NCBI RefSeq assembly: GCF_022346005.1
Contig: NZ_JAKRMY010000009.1
Span: forward strand, 1-64,000
Origin: Corynebacterium sp. ACRPS
Lineage (GTDB): Bacteria; Actinomycetota; Actinomycetes; Mycobacteriales; Mycobacteriaceae
Direction of reading: 5' to 3'
Length of the DNA: 64,000 nucleotides
Below are positions 16,023 through 23,993 of the stretch, in pieces; the stretch's first letter is position 1, and every line of letters starts with the position of its first letter. The translations under genes were made by a program, and so were the position numbers. The notes beneath the pieces are model-generated. The model had not been told where the DNA came from, ran no database searches, and saw nothing but the letters and a program-made list of their open reading frames with translations.

Positions 16023-17015
16023 TTAAGAGGTAGCGATGCGCTGCCCGGTCTCTGGATCGAAGCGGTGTGCGGCGCTTTCATCAAAGGTCAATACAACCTC
16101 CTCGCCGCGCTGTGGCGGGGTGCCTTCGCAGCGCGCAACGAAACGCTCGCCACCCACCGTGGCGTAAACGAAGGATTCGGAACCCAATTCTTCAACTAGG
16201 TCGACCACGCCGCGCAGGCCCTCAGCGCCCTCATTGAGGTGCATGTTTTCCGGGCGCACGCCCAGGCGCTCGCCGTTGTGGTCAAAGATATTCATTGCAG
16301 GCGATCCGATAAAGCCAGCGACGAATTCGTTGGCTGGCTCCGCATAAAGCTCACGCGGTGGGGCAACCTGCTGCAATACGCCATCTTTTAACACCGCTAC
16401 CCGGTGCCCCAGCGTCATCGCCTCGACCTGGTCGTGGGTGACATAGACCGTGGTGGTCCCAAGCCGCTGCTGCAGGCTCGCAAGCTCGGTACGAGTCTGC
16501 ACGCGCAGCTTCGCATCCAGGTTAGAAAGCGGTTCATCCATGAGGAAGGCCTTAGGATTGCGCACGATGGCACGGCCCATGGCCACGCGCTGGCGCTGAC
16601 CACCCGATAGGTCCTTGGGCTTGCGCTTGAGGAACTCGCTTAGGCCCAGCATGTCTGCTGCATCCTGGACCTTTTGCTTGATTTCAGCCTTCGAGAGCTT
16701 GGCCAGTTTGAGCGAAAAGCCCATGTTTTCTTCCACCGAAAGGTGCGGGTAGAGCGCATAATTTTGAAAAACCATCGCAATATCGCGATCGCCCGGTTCA
16801 AGGCCCGTGACATCCGCATCATCGATGAGAATCCGGCCACTAGAAATTGGTTCAAGGCCGGCCAGCGCGCGCAGCGTCGTGGACTTGCCGCAGCCAGACG
16901 GTCCCACCAAGACGAGGAACTCGCCGTCCGCGATTTCTAGGTCCAATTCCTTCACTGTGGGCGCCGCCGCGCCGGGGTAGGTGATATTTACCTTTTCAAA
17001 AGTGACCTTTGCCAT
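16023..17015 (-). CDS. tusK: Trehalose-type ABC importer, ATPase (SugC/TusK-like)
   Basis: A MalK-type ATPase of 330 aa. Walker [11 protein letters not shown]-loop [11 protein letters not shown], signature [15 protein letters not shown], Walker [13 protein letters not shown] and the switch His in VYVTHDQ are all intact. A C-terminal OB-like domain (~235-330) is present. The longest frame begins at 17117, but the family starts at MAKVTFEKV (ATG 17015). TAGTGT (17023-17028, minus) lies exactly 7 nt upstream, a leaderless start. It is divergent from birA, 43 bp away. It heads the importer operon; a similar ugpC at 46666 belongs to another transporter. Confidence 0.9.
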   Translation of the reverse strand: MAKVTFEKVNITYPGAAAPTVKELDLEIADGEFLVLVGPSGCGKSTTLRALAGLEPISSGRILIDDADVTGLEPGDRDIAMVFQNYALYPHLSVEENMGFSLKLAKLSKAEIKQKVQDAADMLGLSEFLKRKPKDLSGGQRQRVAMGRAIVRNPKAFLMDEPLSNLDAKLRVQTRTELASLQQRLGTTTVYVTHDQVEAMTLGHRVAVLKDGVLQQVAPPRELYAEPANEFVAGFIGSPAMNIFDHNGERLGVRPENMHLNEGAEGLRGVVDLVEELGSESFVYATVGGERFVARCEGTPPQRGEEVVLTFDESAAHRFDPETGQRIATS

Positions 17016-17022
17016 GCGCAAC

Positions 17023-17051
17023 ACACTAGCACCACCGGCGGGCGGTATCTT
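17023..17051. promoter_or_regulatory. Divergent leaderless promoters of tusK and birA
   Basis: The minus-strand TAGTGT (17023-17028) sits 7 nt before the tusK ATG, and the plus-strand TATCTT (17046-17051) sits 7 nt before the birA ATG at 17059. The start codons are 43 bp apart, so each -35 region lies in or next to the other gene's -10. Confidence 0.5.
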
Positions 17052-17058
17052 GGAATCT

Positions 17059-17928
17059 ATGACTGCACTTGATAAGCACCGCATCCGCACCGCCCTGGCA
17101 GAGGACTTCAGCACCATCGATTTTGTGGATCAGACCGGTTCCACCAATACCGACCTGATGCAGGCCACCAACGTTGCCGATGGCACCGTGCTGCTTGCCG
17201 ATGAGCAGCTATCCGGCAAGGGCCGCCTCGGCCGGGCGTGGACGGCGCCCGCCGGATCCCAGGTGATCTTTTCCGTGCTGCTCTTGCCCGATTCCCTCGA
17301 TTACTTGGGCACGCTTCCGCTGGCTGCGGGCCTGGCCGTGACCGATTCCATCGAGGGTTCCGTGCTCAAGTGGCCGAATGACGTGCATATAGATGGCAAT
17401 AAACTCTGCGGCATCCTTGCCGAGGCCGGTCCGGTGGGCCAAGCCTTCAAGTCCGCTCCGAAGACCGAGCTCAACAAGACAGAACTCAATAAGACTGAGT
17501 TGAACAAGGCTGAGGTCAACAAAGCAGAAGTCAATAAAGCCGAGGTAAATAAGACCGTCGGCGGGCAGGCACCCTCCGCGCGCGTGGTCGTGGGTATGGG
17601 CATTAATGTCACACTCACCCGCGAGGAATTACCCATCGAAAGGGCCACCTCGCTGGCGCTTGAAGGCCGCGATACCGACCGCACCGAGCTGGCTATTACC
17701 GTGCTGAAAAACCTGCGCCGCCGCATTACGCAGTGGGAAAACCAGGATCCGCAGCTTATGCAGGATTACCGCGCGGTGTGCTCATCCATTGACCAGGAGG
17801 TGCGGTTGGAGACCCCGACTGGCGATGTCATCGGCCGCGTCGAGGGCATCGGCGATGACGGCCGCATTAACGTCGCGGGCGAGTACTACTCCGCCGGCGA
17901 CGTGACGCATCTGCGCCCGGCACGATAG
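17059..17928 (+). CDS. birA: Biotin-[acetyl-CoA-carboxylase] ligase with an internal pentapeptide repeat
   Basis: Activates biotin with ATP and attaches it to BCCP lysines, here those of AccBC (Lys552) and of the second carboxylase at 30769. The protein has 289 aa and no N-terminal DNA-binding domain, as usual in corynebacteria. Motifs: QTGSTNTDL, SGKGRLGRAW (nucleotide loop), LKWPNDV with Lys104, KLCGILAE, VVVGMGINV, and a C-terminal SH3-like domain. Between GILAE and VVVGMGINV lie six tandem pentapeptides, three TELNK then three AEVNK (residues 136-165). This inserts about 40 residues where relatives have only a short loop. ATG 17059 is chosen over an upstream start at 16981 because TATCTT is 7 nt upstream. 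Confidence 0.94.
   Translation: MTALDKHRIRTALAEDFSTIDFVDQTGSTNTDLMQATNVADGTVLLADEQLSGKGRLGRAWTAPAGSQVIFSVLLLPDSLDYLGTLPLAAGLAVTDSIEGSVLKWPNDVHIDGNKLCGILAEAGPVGQAFKSAPKTELNKTELNKTELNKAEVNKAEVNKAEVNKTVGGQAPSARVVVGMGINVTLTREELPIERATSLALEGRDTDRTELAITVLKNLRRRITQWENQDPQLMQDYRAVCSSIDQEVRLETPTGDVIGRVEGIGDDGRINVAGEYYSAGDVTHLRPAR
17464..17553 (+). repeat. Six 15-bp tandem repeats inside birA
   Basis: Six consecutive in-frame 15-bp units encode TELNK x3 and AEVNK x3. The units differ at synonymous sites (GAG/GAA, AAC/AAT, AAG/AAA), so this is not a recent slippage product, and each unit change keeps the frame. Confidence 0.95.
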
Positions 17929-18001
17929 GTACTGCGCGGCGGGTGCTGCGGAGTCCGCGTGGTCTGAGCAGCACGGCCTCGCACTGGTACTATCCATGGC
18001 T

Positions 18002-18442
18002 ATGGGATTGATGAAGATGGGCCAAGGCGAGGTAAAGCGCGCGGATGTATCCGCGCCGTTTCGCGCGCTCGTTTTCCCATTCTTGGAGCTCATCCTCATC
18101 ACCGGCGTGCTGTGGATTGCCATCGGCTGGTGCGATGCCCAGGGAGTAGATCCGATGTTGCGCAATGGGCTCGTCGTCTTGTGGGCTGGGCTGAGCACGT
18201 GGCGCTTCCTTATTCCTTTATATAGGGCCCGCCGCAAGCGGTTCATCGTGACCAACCGCCGCGTCATCGTGCGAGAGGGCCGCCACATCGATTCGATTCC
18301 GCTGGAAGATATTCGCGGCGCCCGCAAGCGCCGCGGCGGCATTTCCATTGCACTCAACGGTTGGGACAGGGCCATGTATTTTCCCACCGTGGCCAAGTCA
18401 AAGCAGGTGGCGGAGATTATTAATGATCGCCCCTGGTTTTAA
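18002..18442 (+). CDS. PH-domain membrane protein
   Basis: A 146-aa conserved actinobacterial protein found between birA and purK in corynebacteria. Two hydrophobic segments (~25-46 and ~55-75) are followed by a bacterial PH-like domain: RRKRFIVTNRRVIVREGRHIDSIPLEDIRGARKRRG, then the Trp-containing end INDRPWF. Such proteins are presumed membrane-associated; no activity is known. TACTAT (17988-17993) precedes ATG 18002 by 8 nt, favouring a leaderless start there; ATG 17996 is the alternative. The 3' end overlaps the convergent acetolactate decarboxylase gene by 23 bp. Confidence 0.85.
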   Translation: MGLMKMGQGEVKRADVSAPFRALVFPFLELILITGVLWIAIGWCDAQGVDPMLRNGLVVLWAGLSTWRFLIPLYRARRKRFIVTNRRVIVREGRHIDSIPLEDIRGARKRRGGISIALNGWDRAMYFPTVAKSKQVAEIINDRPWF

Positions 18443-19151
18443 CCTCGGTCGAGTGCAATTGCTTATCTAGGTCCTCCGGTGCGAGATTAGCGCTGCTGAA
18501 TTCTTGGGTCAACGGAAGACGCAGTTCTAAATCGGAACCGGGGCAGAGCTCGATTTTCGCTTCATCCACGGTGTAATCCAGCACATGTCCGCCGGACTTA
18601 CGCGCGGCGTCGATAAAGTGCACGTGGCAGCCGGGCACCGAAATCCCGCGCTCGTATACGGGAGTGCGGAAGCCACCGATGACGCCTTCGACATCGCTAA
18701 AGTGCAGCTCTTTATCGCCGCCGACCGCCTTGGTCATTGGGGGATAGGGCTTGGTTTGTTTGACCACGGTGCGCGTTGAGACCTCAGAAAACCTGCCCGT
18801 GATGCGGACGGCATACATGTAGTTGGCGGAAGGCCCTATCTCGTCGATGAAGGCGGAAAGCTCGTCGCGGCGCAGGCCCCGTGGGGCATCGACAAGAATG
18901 CGCGGCACAAAGTTGGTGGCCACGGAATAAGGAGTCTGCTGGTCCAAGTCCGCAACCCGCGCGGAGCCATCGCCGCGCAGCTGGTAGCAGGTCCCGTCCA
19001 AGATGATCATTTCACCATCGAGGCCGTTAAAGGTACCGATGCCAAAATTGCCCTTTCCTAGCAGCTCAGAGATGGTCATCTCGCCGTCATAAATGCCATC
19101 AAGGAGGGCGCTCATGAGGGAGTTCTGGAAGATCGAATGACGGGTAAACAT
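18420..19151 (-). CDS. budA: Alpha-acetolactate decarboxylase
   Basis: Converts (S)-alpha-acetolactate to (R)-acetoin with release of CO2, diverting pyruvate-derived acetolactate from valine/leucine synthesis to a neutral product. The 243-aa protein shows the family landmarks HSIFQNSLMSALLDGIYDGE, LLGKGNFGIGTFNGLDGEMI, YAVRITGRF and the zinc-site region GCHVHFIDAARKSGGHVLDY with three His. No acetolactate synthase is nearby, so the substrate must come from the general ilvBN enzyme. ATG 19151 is chosen; TAGCTT (19159-19164, minus) is 7 nt upstream. The gene is divergent from purK, with overlapping -10 elements. Confidence 0.93.
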   Translation of the reverse strand: MFTRHSIFQNSLMSALLDGIYDGEMTISELLGKGNFGIGTFNGLDGEMIILDGTCYQLRGDGSARVADLDQQTPYSVATNFVPRILVDAPRGLRRDELSAFIDEIGPSANYMYAVRITGRFSEVSTRTVVKQTKPYPPMTKAVGGDKELHFSDVEGVIGGFRTPVYERGISVPGCHVHFIDAARKSGGHVLDYTVDEAKIELCPGSDLELRLPLTQEFSSANLAPEDLDKQLHSTEVKTRGDH

Positions 19152-19158
19152 GGTATCC

Positions 19159-19168
19159 AAGCTAATAT
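19159..19168. promoter_or_regulatory. Overlapping back-to-back -10 elements of budA and purK
   Basis: One 10-bp block carries TAGCTT on the minus strand (19159-19164) and TAATAT on the plus strand (19163-19168). Each lies exactly 7 nt before its start codon (budA ATG 19151, purK GTG 19176), so both mRNAs would be leaderless and RNA polymerase could occupy only one direction at a time. Confidence 0.55.
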
Positions 19169-19175
19169 TGTGGGC

Positions 19176-20345
19176 GTGAGTGTCTCAAAACCTATTGTAA
19201 CTGTCTGTGGCGATGGTCAGCTGGCGCGCATGATGCAGCCTGCCGCCGCTGAACTCGATATTCATCTGCGGATTCTTGCTGGTAGCCCGGATTCTTCTAC
19301 CGCGCAGGTTACCCCGGATATCGTGGTGGGCGATTACCACAAGTACGAGGACCTGCTCGCGGCAGCCCGCGGCGCGGATGCGGTTACCTTCGAGCATGAG
19401 CATGTGCCCAATGAGCATTCCGCCGCGCTTATCGATGCCTCCTTCAACGTCCAGCCCCAGCCCAGCGCCCTGCGCTATGCCCAGGACAAGCTGGACATGC
19501 GCGAAAAGCTTTCCGCTCTGGGGGCGCCCGTCCCGCGGTTTAGCGCCATCGAATCCGTCGCCGATGCCCGCGCTTTTTTCGATGCCGTAGACGGGCGCGT
19601 GTGCCTCAAGGCCCGCCGCGGTGGCTATGACGGCAAGGGCGTGTGGTTTCCCTCGGATGCCGATCTTGATGAGCTCGTCGCCGAGCTATTAGATGCCGGC
19701 ACGCCGCTCATGGCCGAAGAGAAGGTGGATCTGACCCGCGAGCTGTCCATCTTGGTAGCGCGTCGCCCATCCGGTGAAGCCAAGGTCTGGCCCATTACCC
19801 AGTCCCGCCAGGCCAACGGCATCTGTGCCGAGGCCATCGCGCCCGCGCCCGATCTCTCGCCTGAGCTGGCAGAACGCGCCTCTGCGCTGGGGCTGAGCAT
19901 TGCCGAATCCCTCGGCGTGACCGGCGTGCTGGCCGTGGAACTTTTCGCCTTCAACGGTGAGAATGGCGAGGACATCTCCGTTAATGAATTGGCCATGCGC
20001 CCGCACAATACCGGCCACTGGACCCAGGATGGCTGCGTGACCTCGCAGTTCGAACAGCACCTGCGCGCCGTACTCGACCTGCCTTTGGGCGCGGTGGATG
20101 CCCTCGCTCCGGTGACCGTGATGGCCAACGTGCTCGGTGCGGACGAAGACCCCAAGATGCCCATGCCGCAGCGCGTGCGCGAGGTCATGGAGCGCTTCCC
20201 ACACGCCAAGATTCACCTGTACGGCAAGGACCACCGCGCTGGCCGCAAGATCGGCCACGTCAATGTCGCTGGTACATCGCTCGATGAGACCCACGATGCC
20301 GCCCGCCAGGCCGCGCACTTTCTGATGCACGCAACCTGGGCATAA
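19176..20345 (+). CDS. purK: N5-carboxyaminoimidazole ribonucleotide synthase
   Basis: ATP-dependent carboxylation of AIR to N5-CAIR in purine synthesis; the product is isomerised by PurE, encoded next. From the GTG at 19176 the protein has 389 aa. It has the N-terminal nucleotide fold VTVCGDGQLARMM, ATP-grasp motifs (LKARRGGYDGKGVW, PLMAEEKVDLTRELSI, ISVNELAMRPHNTGHWT) and a C-terminal PurK domain ending HLYGKDHRAGRKIGHVNV. The upstream ATG at 19137 would overlap budA; TAATAT 7 nt before 19176 supports a leaderless GTG start. Confidence 0.95.
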   Translation: MSVSKPIVTVCGDGQLARMMQPAAAELDIHLRILAGSPDSSTAQVTPDIVVGDYHKYEDLLAAARGADAVTFEHEHVPNEHSAALIDASFNVQPQPSALRYAQDKLDMREKLSALGAPVPRFSAIESVADARAFFDAVDGRVCLKARRGGYDGKGVWFPSDADLDELVAELLDAGTPLMAEEKVDLTRELSILVARRPSGEAKVWPITQSRQANGICAEAIAPAPDLSPELAERASALGLSIAESLGVTGVLAVELFAFNGENGEDISVNELAMRPHNTGHWTQDGCVTSQFEQHLRAVLDLPLGAVDALAPVTVMANVLGADEDPKMPMPQRVREVMERFPHAKIHLYGKDHRAGRKIGHVNVAGTSLDETHDAARQAAHFLMHATWA

Positions 20346-20369
20346 CTCTTAAAACCTAGAAAGGACATT

Positions 20370-20870
20370 ATGGAACCGCAGGTAGGAATCATTATGGGCT
20401 CGGATTCGGATTGGCCCACCGTCGAACCCGCAGCGGAAGTCCTCGCGGACTTCGGCATCCCCTTTGAGGTTGGCGTGGTCAGCGCCCACCGTACCCCGGA
20501 AAAGATGTTGGCCTACGCCAAGGGCGCACACTCCCGCGGCCTTAAAGCCATCATCGCCTGTGCCGGTGGCGCCGCCCACCTGCCAGGCATGGTTGCTGCG
20601 GCCACGCCGTTGCCCGTTATCGGCATTCCGCGCGCACTCAAGGATCTCGATGGCCTAGACTCCCTGCTTTCTATCGTGCAGATGCCTAGCGGCGTTCCCG
20701 TGGCCACCGTCTCCATCGGCGGCGCAAAGAACGCCGGTCTGCTGGCCGTCCGCATCCTGGGCGCCGGAGACCCAGCGCTGCAAGACAAGATGGTTGCCTA
20801 CCAAGAAAAGATGGCAGAAGAAGTCGAACAGAAGGATAAGAACCTGCGCTCGAAGTTGCTAGGGGAGTAG
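20370..20870 (+). CDS. purE: N5-CAIR mutase
   Basis: Isomerises N5-CAIR to CAIR. The 166-aa class I PurE carries the active-site string [20 protein letters not shown] and [18 protein letters not shown], plus [16 protein letters not shown]. The ATG at 20370 follows AAAGGACATT, 24 bp after purK, so purKE form one transcript. The first of two inverted-repeat elements begins 13 bp after the stop and is the likely terminator. Confidence 0.96.
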   Translation: MEPQVGIIMGSDSDWPTVEPAAEVLADFGIPFEVGVVSAHRTPEKMLAYAKGAHSRGLKAIIACAGGAAHLPGMVAAATPLPVIGIPRALKDLDGLDSLLSIVQMPSGVPVATVSIGGAKNAGLLAVRILGAGDPALQDKMVAYQEKMAEEVEQKDKNLRSKLLGE

Positions 20871-20883
20871 CCCCTAGTACTCT

Positions 20884-20951
20884 GCGTCCAAAACAACCGC
20901 GTTTCTCCAATTTGGGGTCTGATTTTTAGAGGAATGCGGTTGTTTTAGGCG
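20884..20951. repeat. 68-bp imperfect inverted repeat, copy 1
   Basis: AAAACAACCGC at the left pairs with GCGGTTGTTTT at the right; the outer GCGTCC/GGCG ends pair partly. TTTTTG follows on the plus strand, so this copy can act as the purE terminator. Copy 2 lies 56 bp further on. Confidence 0.8.
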
Positions 20952-21007
20952 TTTTTGTATGGCGTGCGTAGGTTTTCTGGCATCCAGGGCGTTGATCGGG
21001 CGGCGCT

Positions 21008-21077
21008 GCGTCCAAAACAACCGCGATTGTTCATTTTTTTGGCCAGATATTTAGAGGAACGCGGTTATTATGGACGC
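21008..21077. repeat. 70-bp imperfect inverted repeat, copy 2
   Basis: The left arm GCGTCCAAAACAACCGCG is shared exactly with copy 1. The right arm GCGGTTATTATGGACGC pairs with it across most of its length, including the outer GCGTCC/GGACGC. The interior (TTTTTTTGGCCAGATATTTAGAGGAA) resembles copy 1 at the TTTAGAGGAA end. The pair fills the 301-bp gap between purE and the next gene; no other gene is visible there. Confidence 0.8.
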
Positions 21078-21171
21078 CTCAAGGCTGGGGTCGGTGGCAC
21101 GTGGCCCTGCGAATCCGCGCTGCCTCACTTACAATTCCACTCGGGGCGTAACTGTTTCGAGGGGGGAGTAG

Positions 21172-22035
21172 ATGAAGGAACTTTTAGTATCGGGGTTGAA
21201 TCAAAGGCAACTGCGGTCCGGTCTGGCCAGCGGCAAGATAATTAAAATTCGCCGTGGGTTGTATACGTGGCGGAAACCTACGCCATTCGAGCTCGCTCGC
21301 ATCGTGCATGAAAAATGGCCTGGAATAATGCTCGCGGGGAAATCTGCGGTTGAGCTCTATTCCAAGAAGGAACTGACCTTTCCGCTGCATTGTGCCTACG
21401 AGCACCCGCTGGCGAACTCTACTTGGTTAAAGGTGCAGCGTACGCGGCAGACAACGACCTTTAGCCAGGATGGCGTTCCTGTTCAGAATCCACTATTGGC
21501 TGCGGGAGAGGTAGGTGAAGCGGAAGCGCTGGCGATGCTAGAAGCGCGCTATCAGACGCGACGCGGGAAACAAGCCCTAGAGAAGGAATGGGGCGCTATC
21601 TCTCGGGTACCGGCAAGGGTCAAAGAACTGGTGAAAAAGGCCGCCATCGGTGCCGATAGTGAAGTGGAGAGGAAGGTGGCCCGCGCATTGCAGAAGCGCG
21701 GTAAAAAGGTGCAGGTTAACCATCAAATCGGTCCGTACCTGTGGGACATTGTGGTGGGTAAGGTGGCGGTAGAGATTGATGGTTACGACTACCACAAGGC
21801 TGAAGACCTAGGTACCTTCATTAAGGACCGGTGGAAGGGAAATAACGCTGCGTTGAAAGGCTATACGGTGTTGCGGTACTCGGGGAGCTGCGTGAAGCAC
21901 CACTTAGTTGATGTAGTGCAGCAAATAATCGAAGCAGACGAGGGCCACACCAACTTCACGTCGCACGTTCACAAGCCCGTGTGGCAGTGGCATTGGATTC
22001 TCGCCGGATTTGAGTCCGAACCAATCTACGGCTAG
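21172..22035 (+). CDS. AbiEi-like/DUF559-type protein with a putative PD-(D/E)XK nuclease fold
   Basis: A 287-aa protein. Residues 1-~40 resemble the winged-helix start of AbiEi-type antitoxin-like proteins (QRQLRSGLASGKIIKIRRGLYTW). A middle domain follows, and the C-terminal ~120 residues look like a DUF559/very-short-patch-repair nuclease fold: ADSEVERKVARALQKRG, YLWDIVVGKVAVEIDGYDYH, DRWKGNNAALKGYTVLRYSGSCV. The acidic pair in DIVVG and VEID are candidate metal ligands. No partner toxin gene is adjacent. A second protein of the same general design lies at 26128-27027. The start follows GGGGGGAG. Function unknown; defence or DNA processing are guesses. Confidence 0.7.
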   Translation: MKELLVSGLNQRQLRSGLASGKIIKIRRGLYTWRKPTPFELARIVHEKWPGIMLAGKSAVELYSKKELTFPLHCAYEHPLANSTWLKVQRTRQTTTFSQDGVPVQNPLLAAGEVGEAEALAMLEARYQTRRGKQALEKEWGAISRVPARVKELVKKAAIGADSEVERKVARALQKRGKKVQVNHQIGPYLWDIVVGKVAVEIDGYDYHKAEDLGTFIKDRWKGNNAALKGYTVLRYSGSCVKHHLVDVVQQIIEADEGHTNFTSHVHKPVWQWHWILAGFESEPIYG

Positions 22036-22053
22036 ATACCACCGAACGCAGTT

Positions 22054-22962
22054 CTATTCTTGCGTTACCTCTGGCAACCTCGAAGAGGTCGTGGGATAGG
22101 ACGGCTGGGCGCCGGCGCTAGTGGCGGCAAAGGCACCGACGCGGTCGGCGAAGGTGGCGGCATCGACAAGCGTGGCGCCTGCAAGGAGCTTGGTACAAAA
22201 TGCACCGGCAAAGGCATCGCCGGCGCCGGTGGTATCGACCGCGGTGATCTGTGGGGTGGGGATATCCGTGTTGGATTCGGGCGTTGCCACGTAGGCGCCT
22301 TCGGCCCCGAGGGTCAGCACCACCGATTTAAAGCCGGCGGAAACCAGGCGGTGGGCGAGCTCGCGCGGGGTGCCGGTGGAAGAAAGGCCCAGTTGCTCAA
22401 GGATGAGGCCAGCCTCGTGCTCGTTGGCCATGAGGGGATCGGCCTGCAGGAGCGCGTCGCGGTCCACCTCGATGACTGGGGCGAGGTTGACGACTACGCG
22501 TCCTTGGGCGGCATCGACTGCGGCTTTGAAACCGGAGGCGGGGATTTCGCCCTGGAGCAGGACCACGTCCGCATCGGCGATGGTGGATTGGCGGGCGGTG
22601 ACGAAGGGGGCATCGACAAGAGCGTTCGCGCCGGGGGAGATGACGATGGTGTTTTCGCCATCGGCGGAGACCGTGATGACCGCCAAGCCGGTAGTGGTAT
22701 CGGCCTGTTCCACCGCGTTGAGGTCGATGCCGGAGCTGTGCATGTAGTGCATGGCGGGCTCGGCGTAGGGATCGGAGCCGACCGCGCCGACGAAAGCTAC
22801 ATTGGCGCCCAATTGCGCAGCGGCGACCGCTTGGTTTGCGCCCTTGCCGCCAGCGAGGATCTCGCCGCCGGAGCCCAGCAGGGTTTCGCCGGGGTGCGGG
22901 TGGCGTTCGGCGTGGACAATAAGGTCAGCATTAATCGAGCCGACGACGGTGAGCTTGCTCAT
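22054..22962 (-). CDS. rbsK: Ribokinase
   Basis: Phosphorylates ribose to ribose-5-phosphate. The 302-aa PfkB-family protein has the N-terminal GSINADLIV, the sugar-binding GGKGANQAVAAAQLG and the catalytic DTTGAGDAFAGAF with the base Asp, as well as APVIEVDRD and NEHEAG. It follows the LacI-type regulator by 11 bp on the same strand, forming a regulator-kinase operon. No ribose transporter is in view, but nucleoside hydrolase (40105) could supply ribose. The 3' end is convergent with the AbiEi-like gene, 18 bp apart. Confidence 0.93.
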   Translation of the reverse strand: MSKLTVVGSINADLIVHAERHPHPGETLLGSGGEILAGGKGANQAVAAAQLGANVAFVGAVGSDPYAEPAMHYMHSSGIDLNAVEQADTTTGLAVITVSADGENTIVISPGANALVDAPFVTARQSTIADADVVLLQGEIPASGFKAAVDAAQGRVVVNLAPVIEVDRDALLQADPLMANEHEAGLILEQLGLSSTGTPRELAHRLVSAGFKSVVLTLGAEGAYVATPESNTDIPTPQITAVDTTGAGDAFAGAFCTKLLAGATLVDAATFADRVGAFAATSAGAQPSYPTTSSRLPEVTQE

Positions 22963-22973
22963 TGGAAATCCTC

Positions 22974-23960
22974 CTATGAATCGGATTCTACGGTGAATGC
23001 GGTGGACATGCGGGGGATATATCGCGTATCGATTATTGATCCTTGAGGCAGGCGCCTATTTTTGATGGCCGCGATGAGTTCTGCGGTGGCTATCTTGCCC
23101 ATGTGATCGACGTTTTGGTCCACTACGGATATGGGTGCCGGCTGGAAGCGCAGGTAAATGAAGTCATCGAAACCGACGAGTGCGACTTCCTCTCCAATGG
23201 CCTTGCCGGAATTATGACAGGCTTCTAATGCGCCTGCAGTCATCATCGAATCAGCGGCGACGATGGCCGTAACCCCTGCATTAAGTAGTTCGATTGCACC
23301 CTTGTATCCCTCTCGGTGCCGGAAGCTGCCGTGGTGAATGTGGATATTAAGGTCGCGAGCCGCTTCTGTGAATACAGCGAGGCGCTGCCTGCCGGTAGAG
23401 GTTTCTTGGGGGCCGGAAAGATAGCCAATCGAGGTATGGCCTTTGTCCTTGAGCTGCGCAATTGCCCTGTGCATTCCCGGACTGGGATCAGAAATCACGG
23501 CGGGAAATTCTCCGAGTGTTCGGTCAATCAATAGCAACGGCCGATGGGAGTGGGCTTGGTCAATCGCCTCTTCTGCGCCATCGAGGGGAACAGTAATTAT
23601 TCCATCGACCTGCCGCTGCGTGAGGGCATCGAGGGCGCGTTCCAAACGCGCAGGATCCTCGCCGCAACTAGTAATCATGGTGGCAAAACCGTGTGCATTA
23701 GCCTCTTGCTCAATTGCGGCGGCCATGGCGGCGAAATACGAGTTGTCCAGGCTTGGTATGACGAGGCCGATGGCATTGGACCGTGCGTTGCGCAGCGCGC
23801 GTGCCTGGGCATTTGGGCGGTAATTGAGCTGTTCAGCTGCCTGTTTTACGCGCGTGCGGGTGGCTACGGAAATAGCTGGGTTTCCTGCCAGTGCGCGCGA
23901 GGCGGTGGAAATGGACACCCCAGCAGCAGCGGCTACGTGCTTGAGGGTGGTTGCGGCCAT
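22974..23960 (-). CDS. rbsR: LacI-family regulator of ribose metabolism (RbsR-like)
   Basis: A 328-aa repressor. Residues 1-~60 form the LacI helix-turn-helix and hinge (TLKHVAAAAGVSISTASRALAGNPAIS, YRPNAQARALR). The rest is a periplasmic-binding-protein-like effector domain. It is immediately upstream of rbsK, so ribose or a nucleoside breakdown product is the likely effector. The chosen ATG at 23960 starts the HTH; the frame extends to 24011 but that would run into the operator. A 20-bp perfect palindrome at 23994-24013, 33 bp upstream, is the probable autoregulatory operator. Confidence 0.9.
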   Translation of the reverse strand: MAATTLKHVAAAAGVSISTASRALAGNPAISVATRTRVKQAAEQLNYRPNAQARALRNARSNAIGLVIPSLDNSYFAAMAAAIEQEANAHGFATMITSCGEDPARLERALDALTQRQVDGIITVPLDGAEEAIDQAHSHRPLLLIDRTLGEFPAVISDPSPGMHRAIAQLKDKGHTSIGYLSGPQETSTGRQRLAVFTEAARDLNIHIHHGSFRHREGYKGAIELLNAGVTAIVAADSMMTAGALEACHNSGKAIGEEVALVGFDDFIYLRFQPAPISVVDQNVDHMGKIATAELIAAIKNRRLPQGSIIDTRYIPRMSTAFTVESDS

Positions 23961-23993
23961 TTCGGTTCCTAGGGGTAGAGCAGCTTCGACGGG

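Noticed and set aside
17464-17553. CRISPR-like or minisatellite array
   Set aside because: The repeats are only 15 bp, directly adjacent without spacers, and in frame within birA.
20884-21077. Integron attC-like pair
   Set aside because: The stems are imperfect hairpins with complementary ends, but no integrase, core GTTRRRY sites or cassette genes are present.
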